44,269 nt of DNA from Alkalilacustris brevis (GCF_003350345.1 NZ_QNVJ01000061.1:1-44269), one strand, 5' to 3'. Positions 18,520-27,289 are shown, counted from the first letter of the stretch. Notes: generated by a model from the letters alone, not told the origin. Program-made: numbers and translations.

Positions 18520-19365
18520 ATGGCAGCGGTAATCGGGATCCCCGCCTCGGGGGAAATGGGCGCGGGACTCGCCAAGGTCCTGACAAAACACGGCGCGCGC
18601 GTGCTGACCAACCTGGAGGGCCGGTCGGCGGCCAGTCGCGGGCGCGCCGCGGATGCAGGAATGGAACATGCCGGCTGGGAGGCCATCGCCAGGGCCGACA
18701 TGATCCTTTCGATTGTGCCACCGGGCATCGCGCTGGATATCGCAAGGCGGCTGGCCGCGCATTTCCCGCCCGGCGCCGCGCCGTTCTATGCCGATCTCAA
18801 CGCGATCCACCCGGCGCTGACCCGGGAAATCGGCGCCACCGTCACTGCCGCGGGGGCGCAATTTGCCGATGGCGCGATCATCGGCCCGCCCCCGTCAGAT
18901 GGCAAACAGCCGCGCATCTATGTCTCGGGCGATGCGGCGGCGCAGCTCTTGCCGCTGTGTGATCTGGGCCTCGACATAAGGGCCGTTGACGGCGGCATCG
19001 GCGCGGCATCGGCGCTCAAGATGTGTTACGGCGGGATCACCAAGGGGCTGACCGGGCTGATGGCGGCAATGATGCTCGCGGCCGAGCGCGAAGGCGCCGG
19101 TGCGGCGCTGCACGCCGAGCTTTCCGGCAGCCAGGCCGCGCTGCTCAAACGCGCCGGGAACGCCACGCCCGAAATGTATTCCAAGGCCTATCGCTGGGTG
19201 GCCGAAATGGAATCGATTTCCGAATTCATCGGCAGCGACCGCCCCGAGCACATGATCTGGCAAGGCATCGCCGGGCTTTACCAGCGCATCGCCGCCGACA
19301 ATGACGGCCCGCGCCGCGAGATCGCCGAGATGGACAGGTTCCTCGCCCGGAGCCAGGACGGCTGA
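18520..19365 (+). CDS. NAD(P)-binding dehydrogenase with DUF1932 C-terminal domain
   Basis: The 281-residue protein has an N-terminal Rossmann fold (VIGIPASGEMGAGLAKVL) of the 6-phosphogluconate/3-hydroxyisobutyrate dehydrogenase superfamily. The segment ILSIVPPGIALDIA follows, then a helical C-terminal DUF1932 region with ALKMCYGGITKGLTGLMAAM, where a lysine near residue 167 is in the catalytic-lysine position. It probably oxidises or reduces a small beta-hydroxy acid; the substrate is unknown. Start ATG 18520 has GGAAGGAAAG upstream. It is convergent with the citryl-CoA lyase gene 40 nt away, so a pathway link to that cluster is possible but unproven. Confidence 0.82.
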   Translation: MAAVIGIPASGEMGAGLAKVLTKHGARVLTNLEGRSAASRGRAADAGMEHAGWEAIARADMILSIVPPGIALDIARRLAAHFPPGAAPFYADLNAIHPALTREIGATVTAAGAQFADGAIIGPPPSDGKQPRIYVSGDAAAQLLPLCDLGLDIRAVDGGIGAASALKMCYGGITKGLTGLMAAMMLAAEREGAGAALHAELSGSQAALLKRAGNATPEMYSKAYRWVAEMESISEFIGSDRPEHMIWQGIAGLYQRIAADNDGPRREIAEMDRFLARSQDG

Positions 19366-19405
19366 ACACCACGAGGCGCAGGGGCGCACTGGGCGCGCGG
19401 GCGGG

Positions 19406-20233
19406 TTACTCGTCAGGGCGTAGGGGCGTGTATTTCCAGGTCGCATCGCGCGGCAGCGGACCCTTGTTGCGCTCGCCGCGCTGCATCTGCTCCCAGGCGT
19501 GGGCCAGCACCCCGACCGAGCGCGACAGGACGAACAGCCCCCGGCAGAGCGGTGGCGCAAAACCCAGCTCTGCATAGATCGCGCCGGTCGCGCCGTCGAT
19601 GTTCATCGGGATGCGCCGACCTTTGCGGTGGGCGATCTCGTCCTCGGTGGCGCGGGCAATGGCAGCAAACCGGCCGGAAACCGCGCCCTGCGCGGCGGCC
19701 TCGTCAATCAGCGCCAGCAGGCGTGGGCTGCGCGGATCGGTGGGGTGGAAACGATGGCCAAAGCCCGGCACGTATTTCACCCCGCGCGCCGCCATCACGT
19801 CCAGCTCATCGGCCACGGCCTGCGCGACATCGCCCCCCTCGCCCGCGCGTTCATCCACCGCGCTGTAGAACGCCACCGCCTGCTCACCCGCCCCGCCATG
19901 CACATCCCCCAGCGCATTGATGGCCGAGGCCATCGCGCTGTTGATGCCCACGCCGCAGGTCGCGGCCATGCGCGCAATCGCGATCGAGGGCGCCTGCGGC
20001 CCGTGATCCACCGCCGCCACCAGCGCGTGCCCCAGCAGTGCCGCCTGCCCGGCATTCGGACGGGTGCCGCGCAGCATGAACCAGATCATCTCGGGAAAGC
20101 TGACATTGCCGATCAATTCCTCGACCGGGGTGCCGTGATAGCGGATCACGCCCGGCGACATCTCGATGATCGAGGTCTCCCACCAGGCTTCTGCCTGCTC
20201 CTTCCAGCCGTTTTCGCCCTCATGATCCTGCAT
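19406..20233 (-). CDS. Citryl-CoA lyase-like protein (short citrate synthase fold)
   Basis: The 275-residue protein is far shorter than citrate synthase (about 430) but keeps its catalytic triad: His112 in DVHGGAGE, His160 in PGFGHRFHP, and Asp213 in MNIDGATG. Short forms of this fold act as citryl-CoA lyases, splitting citryl-CoA or a similar 3-hydroxy-acyl-CoA into acetyl-CoA and an oxoacid. The reverse condensation is also chemically possible. It lies downstream of a CoA-transferase and a PrpF isomerase, 284 nt away, with an inverted repeat pair between. Substrate unknown. Confidence 0.85.
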   Translation of the reverse strand: MQDHEGENGWKEQAEAWWETSIIEMSPGVIRYHGTPVEELIGNVSFPEMIWFMLRGTRPNAGQAALLGHALVAAVDHGPQAPSIAIARMAATCGVGINSAMASAINALGDVHGGAGEQAVAFYSAVDERAGEGGDVAQAVADELDVMAARGVKYVPGFGHRFHPTDPRSPRLLALIDEAAAQGAVSGRFAAIARATEDEIAHRKGRRIPMNIDGATGAIYAELGFAPPLCRGLFVLSRSVGVLAHAWEQMQRGERNKGPLPRDATWKYTPLRPDE

Positions 20234-20373
20234 GCGTCACCCTCCCTGGCCCGTCCGAGGCAAGCCCCACGCGATGCTGGGCAGGGCGCCCCCGAATGTC
20301 ACATACCGCAGCCCGTTGCCAGTATCGACTCCCGCACGTCGCAAGGCCATCCGCGCGCGTTTTGCCAATGGGG

Positions 20374-20406
20374 GCCTCCGGCGGGGATATTTTCTTCACA
20401 GTGAAG
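20374..20406 (+). repeat. Dispersed two-module intergenic repeat, copy C1 (arm of inverted pair)
   Basis: GCCTCCGGCGGGGATATTTT followed by the palindromic tail CTTCACAGTGAAG. It forms a near-perfect inverted repeat with copy C2 (20428-20460): 33 nt with two mismatches and a 21-nt spacer. It lies in the 284-nt gap before the citryl-CoA lyase gene. Confidence 0.9.
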
Positions 20407-20427
20407 ATCACGCCGCGCGCCCTACCC

Positions 20428-20460
20428 CTTCACTGTGAGAAAAATATCCCCGCCGGAGGC
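20428..20460 (-). repeat. Dispersed two-module intergenic repeat, copy C2 (arm of inverted pair)
   Basis: The minus-strand reading matches C1 except for a CT/TC swap in the T tract. It lies 57 nt past the stop of the minus-strand CoA-transferase gene. The transcript through both arms could fold into a 33-bp hairpin, a strong barrier between the transferase and lyase genes. Confidence 0.9.
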
Positions 20461-20517
20461 ATCGGCGCGGCCCTGGCCGCGCCGAAAGGCACCGCTCAAG
20501 ATCTTCACCGGCGGCGA

Positions 20518-21759
20518 TCACTCAGGCGCAGGCGCGCAGGCGATGATGCCGGCCTCTTCGAGACAGGCCACGGCAGCCGTGTCATAGCCCAGCGCGGCGA
20601 GCAGGCCGCGGCTGTCCTGCCCCAGACCGGGCGGCGGGTTGCGCAGCCCCGGGCGGAAGGCCCCGATCTCCAGCGGCAGCCCCGGCAATCCGGCCTGCAC
20701 CCCACCGGGCAGCGCTGTTTCCAGCAGCCGCCCGCCGGCGCGCAGATGCGGGTCATCGAACAGGTCCTCGGGGCGCGCGACGGGGGCAAAGGGCAGCCGG
20801 GCCGCTTCGCACAGGCGCGCGGCCTCGGGCAGGTCATGCTGTGCAAGAATATCGGCGATCAGCGGTTTGAGTCGCGGCTTGGCCTCGATCCGCCGGTTGT
20901 TGGTGGAAAGGCTCTCATCGGCCAGCAGGTCGGGCCGGGCGAAGGCGTCGCAAAAGGCCCGCCAATGCTTGTCGGAGGTGATGCCCAGAAAGAACTGCGT
21001 GTCGTCGGCCAGCGTGAAAAGGTCATAGATCGCCCAGGCCGAGACCCGCGCCGGCATTGGCGGTACCGGGTGATCCGCCAGCGCCGCATAGGCCAGGTGC
21101 TGCCCCATCAGGAACACCGCGCTTTCAAACAGCGCGCTGCGCACCAGGCTGCCCTTGCCGGTGGCGTCGCGGTCGCGCAGCGCGGCCAGAACGCCGATCA
21201 CGCCGAACATCCCGCCCATCACATCGGTGACAGAGGCCCCCGCGCGCAATGGCTGGCCGGGCGGGCCGGTCATGTAGGCCAGCCCGCTTTGCATCTGCAC
21301 GATCTCGTCCAGCGCGGCGCGCTGCTCATAGGGGCCGGGCAGATACCCCTTGAGCGAGAGATAGACGATATGCGGGTGGCGCGCGGCCACGCTGTCGTAA
21401 TCCAGCCCGAGCCGGGCGATGGTCCCGGGGCCGAAATTTTCCAGCATCACATCGGCGGTGGCCAGCAGCCGCTCCACGATCTCGCGCCCCGCATCGGATT
21501 TCAGATCGACCGCGAGGCTCTGCTTGTTGCGGTTGTAGAACGGGAAATACCCTGTGCCGAACCCCTTGAGCCGCCGCGTCGGGTCGCCCGCGGGCGCGGG
21601 TTCGATGCGGATCACCTCTGCGCCCAGGTCGGCCAGCACGAGGCCCGTGGTCGGCCCCATCACCGTATGGCCAAAATCGAGCACCCTGAGCCCCGCAAGC
21701 GGCCCGGCGGGAGATTTCGGCCGAACAGAAGGTGCGGGATCGTCCTGGGTGTCGCTCAT
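20518..21759 (-). CDS. CaiB/BaiF family III CoA-transferase
   Basis: The 413-residue protein has the family III hallmarks: GLRVLDFGHTVMGPTTG, the CoA-binding LADLGAEVIRIEP, and the catalytic Asp151 in ALDEIVQMQSGL, which forms the aspartyl-CoA thioester. These enzymes move CoA between carboxylic acids such as succinate, oxalate, citramalate and mesaconate. The start is ATG 21759, overlapping the PrpF stop by four bases (ATGA); the open frame upstream belongs to the other frame of PrpF. With the lyase and PrpF it probably activates the imported carboxylate (inference). Confidence 0.9.
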   Translation of the reverse strand: MSDTQDDPAPSVRPKSPAGPLAGLRVLDFGHTVMGPTTGLVLADLGAEVIRIEPAPAGDPTRRLKGFGTGYFPFYNRNKQSLAVDLKSDAGREIVERLLATADVMLENFGPGTIARLGLDYDSVAARHPHIVYLSLKGYLPGPYEQRAALDEIVQMQSGLAYMTGPPGQPLRAGASVTDVMGGMFGVIGVLAALRDRDATGKGSLVRSALFESAVFLMGQHLAYAALADHPVPPMPARVSAWAIYDLFTLADDTQFFLGITSDKHWRAFCDAFARPDLLADESLSTNNRRIEAKPRLKPLIADILAQHDLPEAARLCEAARLPFAPVARPEDLFDDPHLRAGGRLLETALPGGVQAGLPGLPLEIGAFRPGLRNPPPGLGQDSRGLLAALGYDTAAVACLEEAGIIACAPAPE

Positions 21760-22928
21760 CGGAAAAAGGCCTTTCCTTGCATCAGGAGCCGCGCCGTGCG
21801 GCCGATTTCCGCCTTGCTTACACGCATTCGGCCCTGGGTATCCAGATCGGTTCGGGCGCGCACCGACAGGCAGCCGCCCGGATGGCCGATGCGCATCTCG
21901 TAATCGCGCCCAGGTGCGGGCGCATTCCGGCAATACTCCTGCGCCAGGGTGCCTTCGATCCCCACCGCCACGGCAGTTCCCGCCGAGCCGGAGCCAGGAT
22001 AAGCCTTGGAAAAGGCCCGCCTCCCGAAGGAGCGGGCGTAAAGATCATGATCCACCGCGCGGATCGATGTGCCATCGGTCGCAGCGTAATCGCGCGGTGC
22101 GGCCACCGCAAAGACCAGCGGATTCAAGGATACCATCAGTTCCTGGTCGGCATCCGGGCCAGTGATGAAACCCAGCTCGTGCGAGACCACCTTGCGGATC
22201 GCCTCGAGCTGATTCACCAGCGCGGGGTCGGCCTGCATCTCGTTGACCGACAGGCCCGTATCCAGGCCGACATCCGCGGCGCGCACAAAGATCAGCAGAT
22301 TGGCCATATCGATCACGCTGGCCTCGATCGGGCCAAGGCCGGGAATGTCGTAGATGTCGCGCGCATTGCCCGTGGGCAGCACATCGCCGCCCAGTGCCGA
22401 GCCTGCGAAACCGCCGAAATCCACATCCAGGCGCGCGGCGGTGCCGGGCACACCGCCAATCGCGAAATCGCCCTCGACCGCAGGCGCGTCGCCCAGCATC
22501 GGCACCGTCGTGCGCAGCACCCGCCCGGTGTTGACCTGATGCACATCGATGCGCATTGCGTCGCCTTCCAGCCGGCCCTTGCCCAAGAGCGCACCATAGA
22601 GCGCGGCGCCGGCGGACAGATTGCCGCAGTTGGGTCGCCAATCGATGCGCGGCAGGGCCTGGTTGACCTGGCCGAACAGGTAATCGATGTCGCAACCGTC
22701 ACGCGTGGGGGGGCCCATCACCGCAACCTTGCTGGTCAGCTTGTCGGCACCGCCAAGGCCATCGATCTGCCGCTCGTCGGGCGAGCCGAATATGCGCAGC
22801 ACTGCCTCGTCGCGCTCGGGCCCCGCGGGGGGAAGATCGGCGATGTCGAGATAGACACCCTTGGACGATCCGCCGCGGATGATCATCGCATCAATGGCGC
22901 GCATGTTGAGAAGGTGCTCTATGGGCAC
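21756..22928 (-). CDS. PrpF-family isomerase (aconitate or oxalomesaconate isomerase-like)
   Basis: The 390-residue protein of diaminopimelate-epimerase fold is the usual PrpF length. The family's functional lysine and cysteine are present as Lys67 (GADKLTSKVAV) and Cys101 (WRPNCGNLSAG), spaced 34 apart as in characterised PrpF. Members shift double bonds or isomerise cis/trans tricarboxylates such as 2-methylaconitate or 4-oxalomesaconate. I start at GTG 22928, which has AGGAGG eight bases upstream. The internal ATG at codon 9 has no such site. No prpB, prpC or acnD is nearby, so methylcitrate is unlikely to be the substrate. Confidence 0.9.
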   Translation of the reverse strand: MPIEHLLNMRAIDAMIIRGGSSKGVYLDIADLPPAGPERDEAVLRIFGSPDERQIDGLGGADKLTSKVAVMGPPTRDGCDIDYLFGQVNQALPRIDWRPNCGNLSAGAALYGALLGKGRLEGDAMRIDVHQVNTGRVLRTTVPMLGDAPAVEGDFAIGGVPGTAARLDVDFGGFAGSALGGDVLPTGNARDIYDIPGLGPIEASVIDMANLLIFVRAADVGLDTGLSVNEMQADPALVNQLEAIRKVVSHELGFITGPDADQELMVSLNPLVFAVAAPRDYAATDGTSIRAVDHDLYARSFGRRAFSKAYPGSGSAGTAVAVGIEGTLAQEYCRNAPAPGRDYEMRIGHPGGCLSVRARTDLDTQGRMRVSKAEIGRTARLLMQGKAFFR

Positions 22929-23051
22929 GGCGAAATCCTCCTGAATGCTGATCTGGCGGCGCGAGTTGGTTGGAAATGGCTGACGGATCGCGCGCTCGGG
23001 GGGGGACGGCCGCCGAGGCCCAACTCGTAGCCTTGCGATACCGCCCCGGTT

Positions 23052-23078
23052 CGCGCCCCCGCACAACGCGGGGACGCG
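23052..23078 (-). promoter_or_regulatory. GC-rich intercistronic hairpin between tctC and prpF-like gene
   Basis: CCCCGC (23057-23062) pairs with GCGGGG (23068-23073), extended past one mismatch by CGCG (23052-23055) with CGCG (23075-23078). A GGGGGC/GCCCCC palindrome lies next to tctC. No T run follows. Such structures after binding-protein genes often shield the upstream mRNA or partly terminate transcription, raising tctC over the enzyme genes (inference). Confidence 0.5.
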
Positions 23079-23119
23079 CCTTGTCTACAAGGGTCCGGCG
23101 CCGGGGGGGCGCCCCCAGG

Positions 23120-24082
23120 TTACTGAAGCAGCGGCAGGTAGGTGCGGATGGTATCCCCCGCACGATCATAGGCCGCCTGCGCCGAGGCGCGATCCTGATA
23201 GATCACTTCCTCGCCCAGGGCACGGATCAGCGACTGGGTCGAGGGCGCTTCGAGAATGGCGCGGATGCCTTCATCGAGCTTGTCGATGATCTCGACCGGC
23301 GTGTCGGGATGCACCCCGATCCAGCGCGGCTGCGGCAGCCCGTCATACCCCATGTCGCCCACCCAGGGCACATCGCCGCCCAGCTGTGCGTTCATCTCAT
23401 CGCTGTTGGGCCGGGCCCCCAGGTTGGCGACTGACACCGCCTGATCGCCAAGCCCAATCGCAGAGGCCGGGGTCACGACCGCCATGTCGATATGGCCGCC
23501 CAGCATATCGGTCACCGCTGCGGCGGTGCCGGGATAGGTGATCACATTACCTTCGAGCCCAGCCTGGTCGAACACCGCAGCCACCGCAAGCGCCTGGGCC
23601 ACGGTGCCGCCGATGGTCAGCGCGCCGGGGTTGGCCTCGGCATAGGCGACCATGCTGTCCCAGTCGGCCCAGTCGGAACCCGGCAGCGACATCAGGATCA
23701 CGTTGAAGTCGGACACGATATTGACGATCGCGATGTCGTCATGGGTTACGGGCAACTCTTCGGACAGCACCGAAAGCTGTGGGCTGAGGCTGCCGATCAT
23801 CATCGTATAGCCGTCTGCCGGTTGGCTGAGCAGATGCGCCCAACCCACGGTGCTGCCCGCACCGGGGCGCACCTCGACATTGATCGACTGGCCCAGATGC
23901 TCGCTGCCGCCCGAGGCGATCACCCGCGCCCAGCGGTCCTGCCCGCCGCCTGCGCTGTAGGGCACGATGAACTGGATCGCCTGTGACGGGTAGTCATCGG
24001 CGGCGAAGGCCGCACCGCCGCCCAGGGTCATTCCGGTCGCGACCACGACCGAGACGGTTGCCATTTTCAGGGTCTTGAACAT
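23120..24082 (-). CDS. tctC: Tripartite tricarboxylate transporter, periplasmic binding protein
   Basis: The 320-residue Bug/TctC-type solute receptor has a signal peptide (MFKTLKMATV through FAADD, cleavage probably after AFA). The typical IQFIVPYSAGGGQDRWAR, NVEVRPGAGSTVGW and ITYPGTAAAVTDMLGGHIDM blocks follow. It captures a carboxylate in the periplasm for TctAB. ATG 24082 has a GGAGG-type site; the longer frame to 24166 lacks signal-peptide character. Gene order here is tctB-tctA-tctC, not the common tctC-B-A. Confidence 0.94.
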   Translation of the reverse strand: MFKTLKMATVSVVVATGMTLGGGAAFAADDYPSQAIQFIVPYSAGGGQDRWARVIASGGSEHLGQSINVEVRPGAGSTVGWAHLLSQPADGYTMMIGSLSPQLSVLSEELPVTHDDIAIVNIVSDFNVILMSLPGSDWADWDSMVAYAEANPGALTIGGTVAQALAVAAVFDQAGLEGNVITYPGTAAAVTDMLGGHIDMAVVTPASAIGLGDQAVSVANLGARPNSDEMNAQLGGDVPWVGDMGYDGLPQPRWIGVHPDTPVEIIDKLDEGIRAILEAPSTQSLIRALGEEVIYQDRASAQAAYDRAGDTIRTYLPLLQ

Positions 24083-24128
24083 CTGCTTTTCCTCCCGTTT
24101 CACAGATAGTCGCCTTGCCCCGCCGGCC

Positions 24129-25703
24129 TCAGTGGCCGGGGCCGGGGCGCTCTCCTCCTTCGCCATCGTCAGATCTGACGCTGGCCAGGGTCTTCACACG
24201 CTGGTTCACCTGCAGGCGGGCCAGAACGATGGTCACCACCACGCAGAACACCGCCAGGGCGATCGCCAGGTTGCTGGTGAACAACGCCGCCATCCAGTCG
24301 CCGCGGTTGATCATCAGCGCACGGCGCAGGCTCTCCTCAGCCAGCGGAGCAAGGATGAAGGTGATGATCAGCGGCGCCACCGGCAGGTTGAACACCTTCA
24401 TGAAATAGCCCAGCAGCCCGAAGCCCAGCACCAGATACACATCGTAATGGTTGTTCTGATAGGCATAGGCCCCGAACAGCGCCATGATCAGCACCACCGG
24501 CACCAGCAGCGGCGGCGGCACCACCGCAAGCCGCGCATAGATGCCCGCAAAAAAGCGTCCGATGAACAGGTTGAAGACGTTCGATACCAGCAGGATGATG
24601 AACAGCGCGTAGATCGCAACGGGGTAAAGCTCGAACATCCGCGGCCCGGCCTGAACGCCCTGAATAGCCAGCGCCCCGCCCAGAAGCGCGGCGATGGTGC
24701 TGCCGGGAATGCCGAAGGCCAGCAGCGGGATCAGCGTGGGCCCGCAGGTGGCGTTGTTGCCCGCCTCCGAGGCGGCCACGCCCTCGAGCCGCCCCGAGCC
24801 GATGTTCTTCTCGGGAGACATCTGCTTGGCCACCCCGTAGGACAGGAAAGCGCCCACCGTCGCCCCAAGCCCCGGCAAGATACCCACGAAACTGCCGATG
24901 CCGGTGCCAATCAGCATTTCCTTCCAGCAGCTCAGGTATTCGCGGAAGGTCAGCGGCTCTCCACTCTTGCCGAAGGCCGGAGGGACAATCTGTGGCGCGC
25001 CACTGCGCGCGGCCCGATCGCGGATCAGCTCGACCAGTTTTTCGAGCATGGTCGCCACCGCGAAAAGCCCGATGATAAGCGGCACCAGATGGATGCCGTC
25101 CATCAGCCACCACTGCCCGAAAGTGTTGCGCGGCACCATGGTCACGGGGTCCGAGCCGATGGTGGCCAGGAAAAGCCCGATCGCCGCCGCGAGCATCCCC
25201 TTGGCGAAATGATCGCCCGACAGCGCCCCCAGAAGCGTAACCGCCAGCACGATCAGCCATAGCCGTTCCGACGGCCCGAAGCTGAGCGCGATCAGCGCCA
25301 GCGTCGGTGCGAGGATGATTGTGATGATGTCACTCGTGACATCCGCCGTGACCGACGAATAGAGCGAGATGTGCAGCGCCTTCTTGCCCTGCCCGCGCTG
25401 CATCAGCTTGTGGCCATCGAACACGGTCGTGGCGGCATCGGCGGTACCCGGCGTGGCAAAACTGATCGCCGAGATCGCCCCGCCATAAACCCCGCCCTTG
25501 TAGACCCCGATCAGCAGGCCCAGCGCGGCGGGCAGGCTGAGCGTGAAGGTCAGCGGCAGCAGCAACGCAATGGCTGGCGCCGGGCTGAGCCCCGGCATCG
25601 CGCCCACACCGACGCCGACCACCACACCCAACAGGATCCAGGCCATCGTCTCGAAGGCGAAGACCAGGTGAAACGCCTCGATTACATGCGCCATATCGAC
25701 CAT
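24129..25703 (-). CDS. tctA: Tripartite tricarboxylate transporter, large membrane subunit
   Basis: The 524-residue protein has about a dozen hydrophobic segments and the duplicated TctA signature, seen as AMPGLSPAPAIALLLPLTF near residue 35 and GILPGLGATVGAFLSYG near residue 275. It forms the sodium- or proton-driven channel of the system. The start at 25703 (MVDMAHVIEAF) lies four bases after the tctB stop. ATG 25694 is an alternative. The C-terminal tail is hydrophilic and slightly longer than usual. Confidence 0.95.
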   Translation of the reverse strand: MVDMAHVIEAFHLVFAFETMAWILLGVVVGVGVGAMPGLSPAPAIALLLPLTFTLSLPAALGLLIGVYKGGVYGGAISAISFATPGTADAATTVFDGHKLMQRGQGKKALHISLYSSVTADVTSDIITIILAPTLALIALSFGPSERLWLIVLAVTLLGALSGDHFAKGMLAAAIGLFLATIGSDPVTMVPRNTFGQWWLMDGIHLVPLIIGLFAVATMLEKLVELIRDRAARSGAPQIVPPAFGKSGEPLTFREYLSCWKEMLIGTGIGSFVGILPGLGATVGAFLSYGVAKQMSPEKNIGSGRLEGVAASEAGNNATCGPTLIPLLAFGIPGSTIAALLGGALAIQGVQAGPRMFELYPVAIYALFIILLVSNVFNLFIGRFFAGIYARLAVVPPPLLVPVVLIMALFGAYAYQNNHYDVYLVLGFGLLGYFMKVFNLPVAPLIITFILAPLAEESLRRALMINRGDWMAALFTSNLAIALAVFCVVVTIVLARLQVNQRVKTLASVRSDDGEGGERPGPGH

Positions 25704-25707
25704 TCGT

Positions 25708-26205
25708 TCACCCGTTCACAAGCGCCAGCAACGGGCCATGCGGCAGCGGCACACCCAGAAGATAGGCGATCAGGCTGAGGGCAAGCGCGGTGCCGGCCCC
25801 AGTGGCCAGCGCGATCCAGACCGGCCGGAACCCCAGCGCCAGTGCCATGCCGGCCACAAACAGCGTCACCGAAGGCGCAAAACCCAGAAGCCAGTAAAGC
25901 TGGAAGATGACGAGCAGCAACACCAGCCCGCCCAGCACCACCACCACCGAAAGCAGCGTGACAGAGGCGACCTCGGGCTCGATCAGGCGCGCGCGGCGGT
26001 CGAACATGAGCACCCCGATGCAAAGCACCATCAACCCCACGCCGATCATCGGGAAGCCGCCCAGGCGAAAGCCGTCGCGCAACACGCGATGCGCCCAGTC
26101 GCTCTGCCAGATCGAGAGGCCGATCGCCAGCACCAGCACCAGAAGCATCATGGCGATACCCCGGTTGCTGCGCCAGACCGATGACATGCCCCGGCGGCGC
26201 GACAT
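25708..26205 (-). CDS. tctB: Tripartite tricarboxylate transporter, small membrane subunit
   Basis: A 165-residue membrane protein with four predicted helices (IAMMLLVLVLAIGLSIW, FPMIGVGLMVLCIGVLMF, VTLLSVVVVLGGLVLLLVIF, WIALATGAGTALALSLIAYL), the TctB pattern. It pairs with TctA. I choose ATG 26205, which has AGGAAGG eight bases before it. ATG 26232, preceded by a run of G, would add nine residues. First gene of the minus-strand operon, divergent from the LysR gene. Confidence 0.88.
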   Translation of the reverse strand: MSRRRGMSSVWRSNRGIAMMLLVLVLAIGLSIWQSDWAHRVLRDGFRLGGFPMIGVGLMVLCIGVLMFDRRARLIEPEVASVTLLSVVVVLGGLVLLLVIFQLYWLLGFAPSVTLFVAGMALALGFRPVWIALATGAGTALALSLIAYLLGVPLPHGPLLALVNG

Positions 26206-26389
26206 GGCGCCACCCTTCCTGCTTGCCGACATTCTCCCCCCTTCACGCGACACGGGCTTGAGCTGGCGTCACATGCACAGCCGCCCACCCCACTTCCGCC
26301 TGTAACTGCGAAATCTTCTCTGATATTTGCGATTTAAGCCAGAGGCGGCAATAATAAAAACCTCAATGGGGATGTGAGGAAAACTCAAC
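26206..26389. promoter_or_regulatory. Divergent control region between tct operon and LysR gene
   Basis: This gap is markedly AT-rich from 26300 to 26370, unlike its surroundings. It contains AAAT (26311-26314), ten bases, then ATTT (26325-26328), a dyad of the size LysR-type regulators bind. Two similar TGCGA steps flank it. The LysR ATG at 26390 is preceded by GAGGA. This is a plausible operator; the exact site is uncertain. Confidence 0.4.
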
Positions 26390-27289
26390 ATGCAATACTT
26401 GCCCGCCTTTCGCGCGCTGCACGCATTCGAAGCAACGGTGCGGCTGGGGTCGATGTCGGCCGCCGCGCGCGAGCTGAACGTCACGCCAGGGGCCGTGAGC
26501 CGCCAGATCGCGGCGCTGGAGGAACAGGTCGGCACCGGCCTGCTGGAGCGCAACCGCCAGGGCATCGAGGTCAACCTACGGGGCCGCAAGCTACATGAGG
26601 GAATATCGAAAGCCTTCGAGATGCTGAATTCGGCGATGGACGAGGCCCGGAGCCGTCACGACACGCGGGCGGTGACGATCAACCTGTTTCCGACGTTCGC
26701 GATCCAATGGCTGATGCCCCGCCTGGAGTTGCTGCACGATCATGCCCCACAGACGAACCTGCGCATCCAGACCTGCCTTCGCGGCACCGATTTCGCCCGC
26801 GACGATATCGACATAGGAATCGAGATCGTCGAAGGCCCCCGGCCCGGTCTGCACATGCGGCTGCTGTTCGGACGCGCCTTCACCCCGATCTGCGCGCAGC
26901 ATCTGCTCGAGCAATACGGCGGCGATCCGATGGTGGCGCTGATGCGCTCGCATATCCTCTATTCCGACCTGCACCGCGAGAAATGGGAAACCTGGGGGCA
27001 TATGCTGGGAATCGGCTTCGATGAAAGCCGCATGATCCGGTTCGAGAATTCCACATTGGCCTATCAGGCCGCACGCGAGGGGGCGGGATTTGCCATCGGG
27101 CAGCCGGTTCTGCTGCAAAACGACCTCTCGGTCCGGCGGCTCGTCACGCCCTTTCCGCAGCGGTTGCAGGGACGACGGTGCTATTACGCGGCCTGCCGCG
27201 AAGACAGGAAGGACGAGCCGCTGATCCGCACGGTGATGGAATGGCTGGTGGAACAATCGGCCGAATCGCGATTGGCCCTGGCCGCCTGA
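26390..27289 (+). CDS. LysR-family transcriptional regulator (GcvA-like)
   Basis: The 299-residue regulator has a winged helix-turn-helix at residues 1-65 (LHAFEATVRLGSMSAAAREL, then VTPGAVSRQIAALEEQVG). An effector domain follows, with INLFPTFAIQWLMPRL and DIDIGIEIVEG typical of the GcvA/AmpR-like subgroup. Divergence from tctB across a shared control region indicates that it regulates the transporter and carboxylate-catabolism operon in response to the substrate or its CoA ester (inference). Confidence 0.92.
   Translation: MQYLPAFRALHAFEATVRLGSMSAAARELNVTPGAVSRQIAALEEQVGTGLLERNRQGIEVNLRGRKLHEGISKAFEMLNSAMDEARSRHDTRAVTINLFPTFAIQWLMPRLELLHDHAPQTNLRIQTCLRGTDFARDDIDIGIEIVEGPRPGLHMRLLFGRAFTPICAQHLLEQYGGDPMVALMRSHILYSDLHREKWETWGHMLGIGFDESRMIRFENSTLAYQAAREGAGFAIGQPVLLQNDLSVRRLVTPFPQRLQGRRCYYAACREDRKDEPLIRTVMEWLVEQSAESRLALAA

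Noticed and set aside
20296-21903. A 535-codon plus-strand frame opposite the CoA-transferase
   Set aside because: It is a shadow of the transferase gene, with arginine- and glutamine-rich composition and no recognisable domain.
21756-22928. Assignment of the PrpF protein to the methylcitrate pathway
   Set aside because: No prpB, prpC, acnD or prpR is adjacent, while a CoA-transferase and lyase are. The context points to another substrate.
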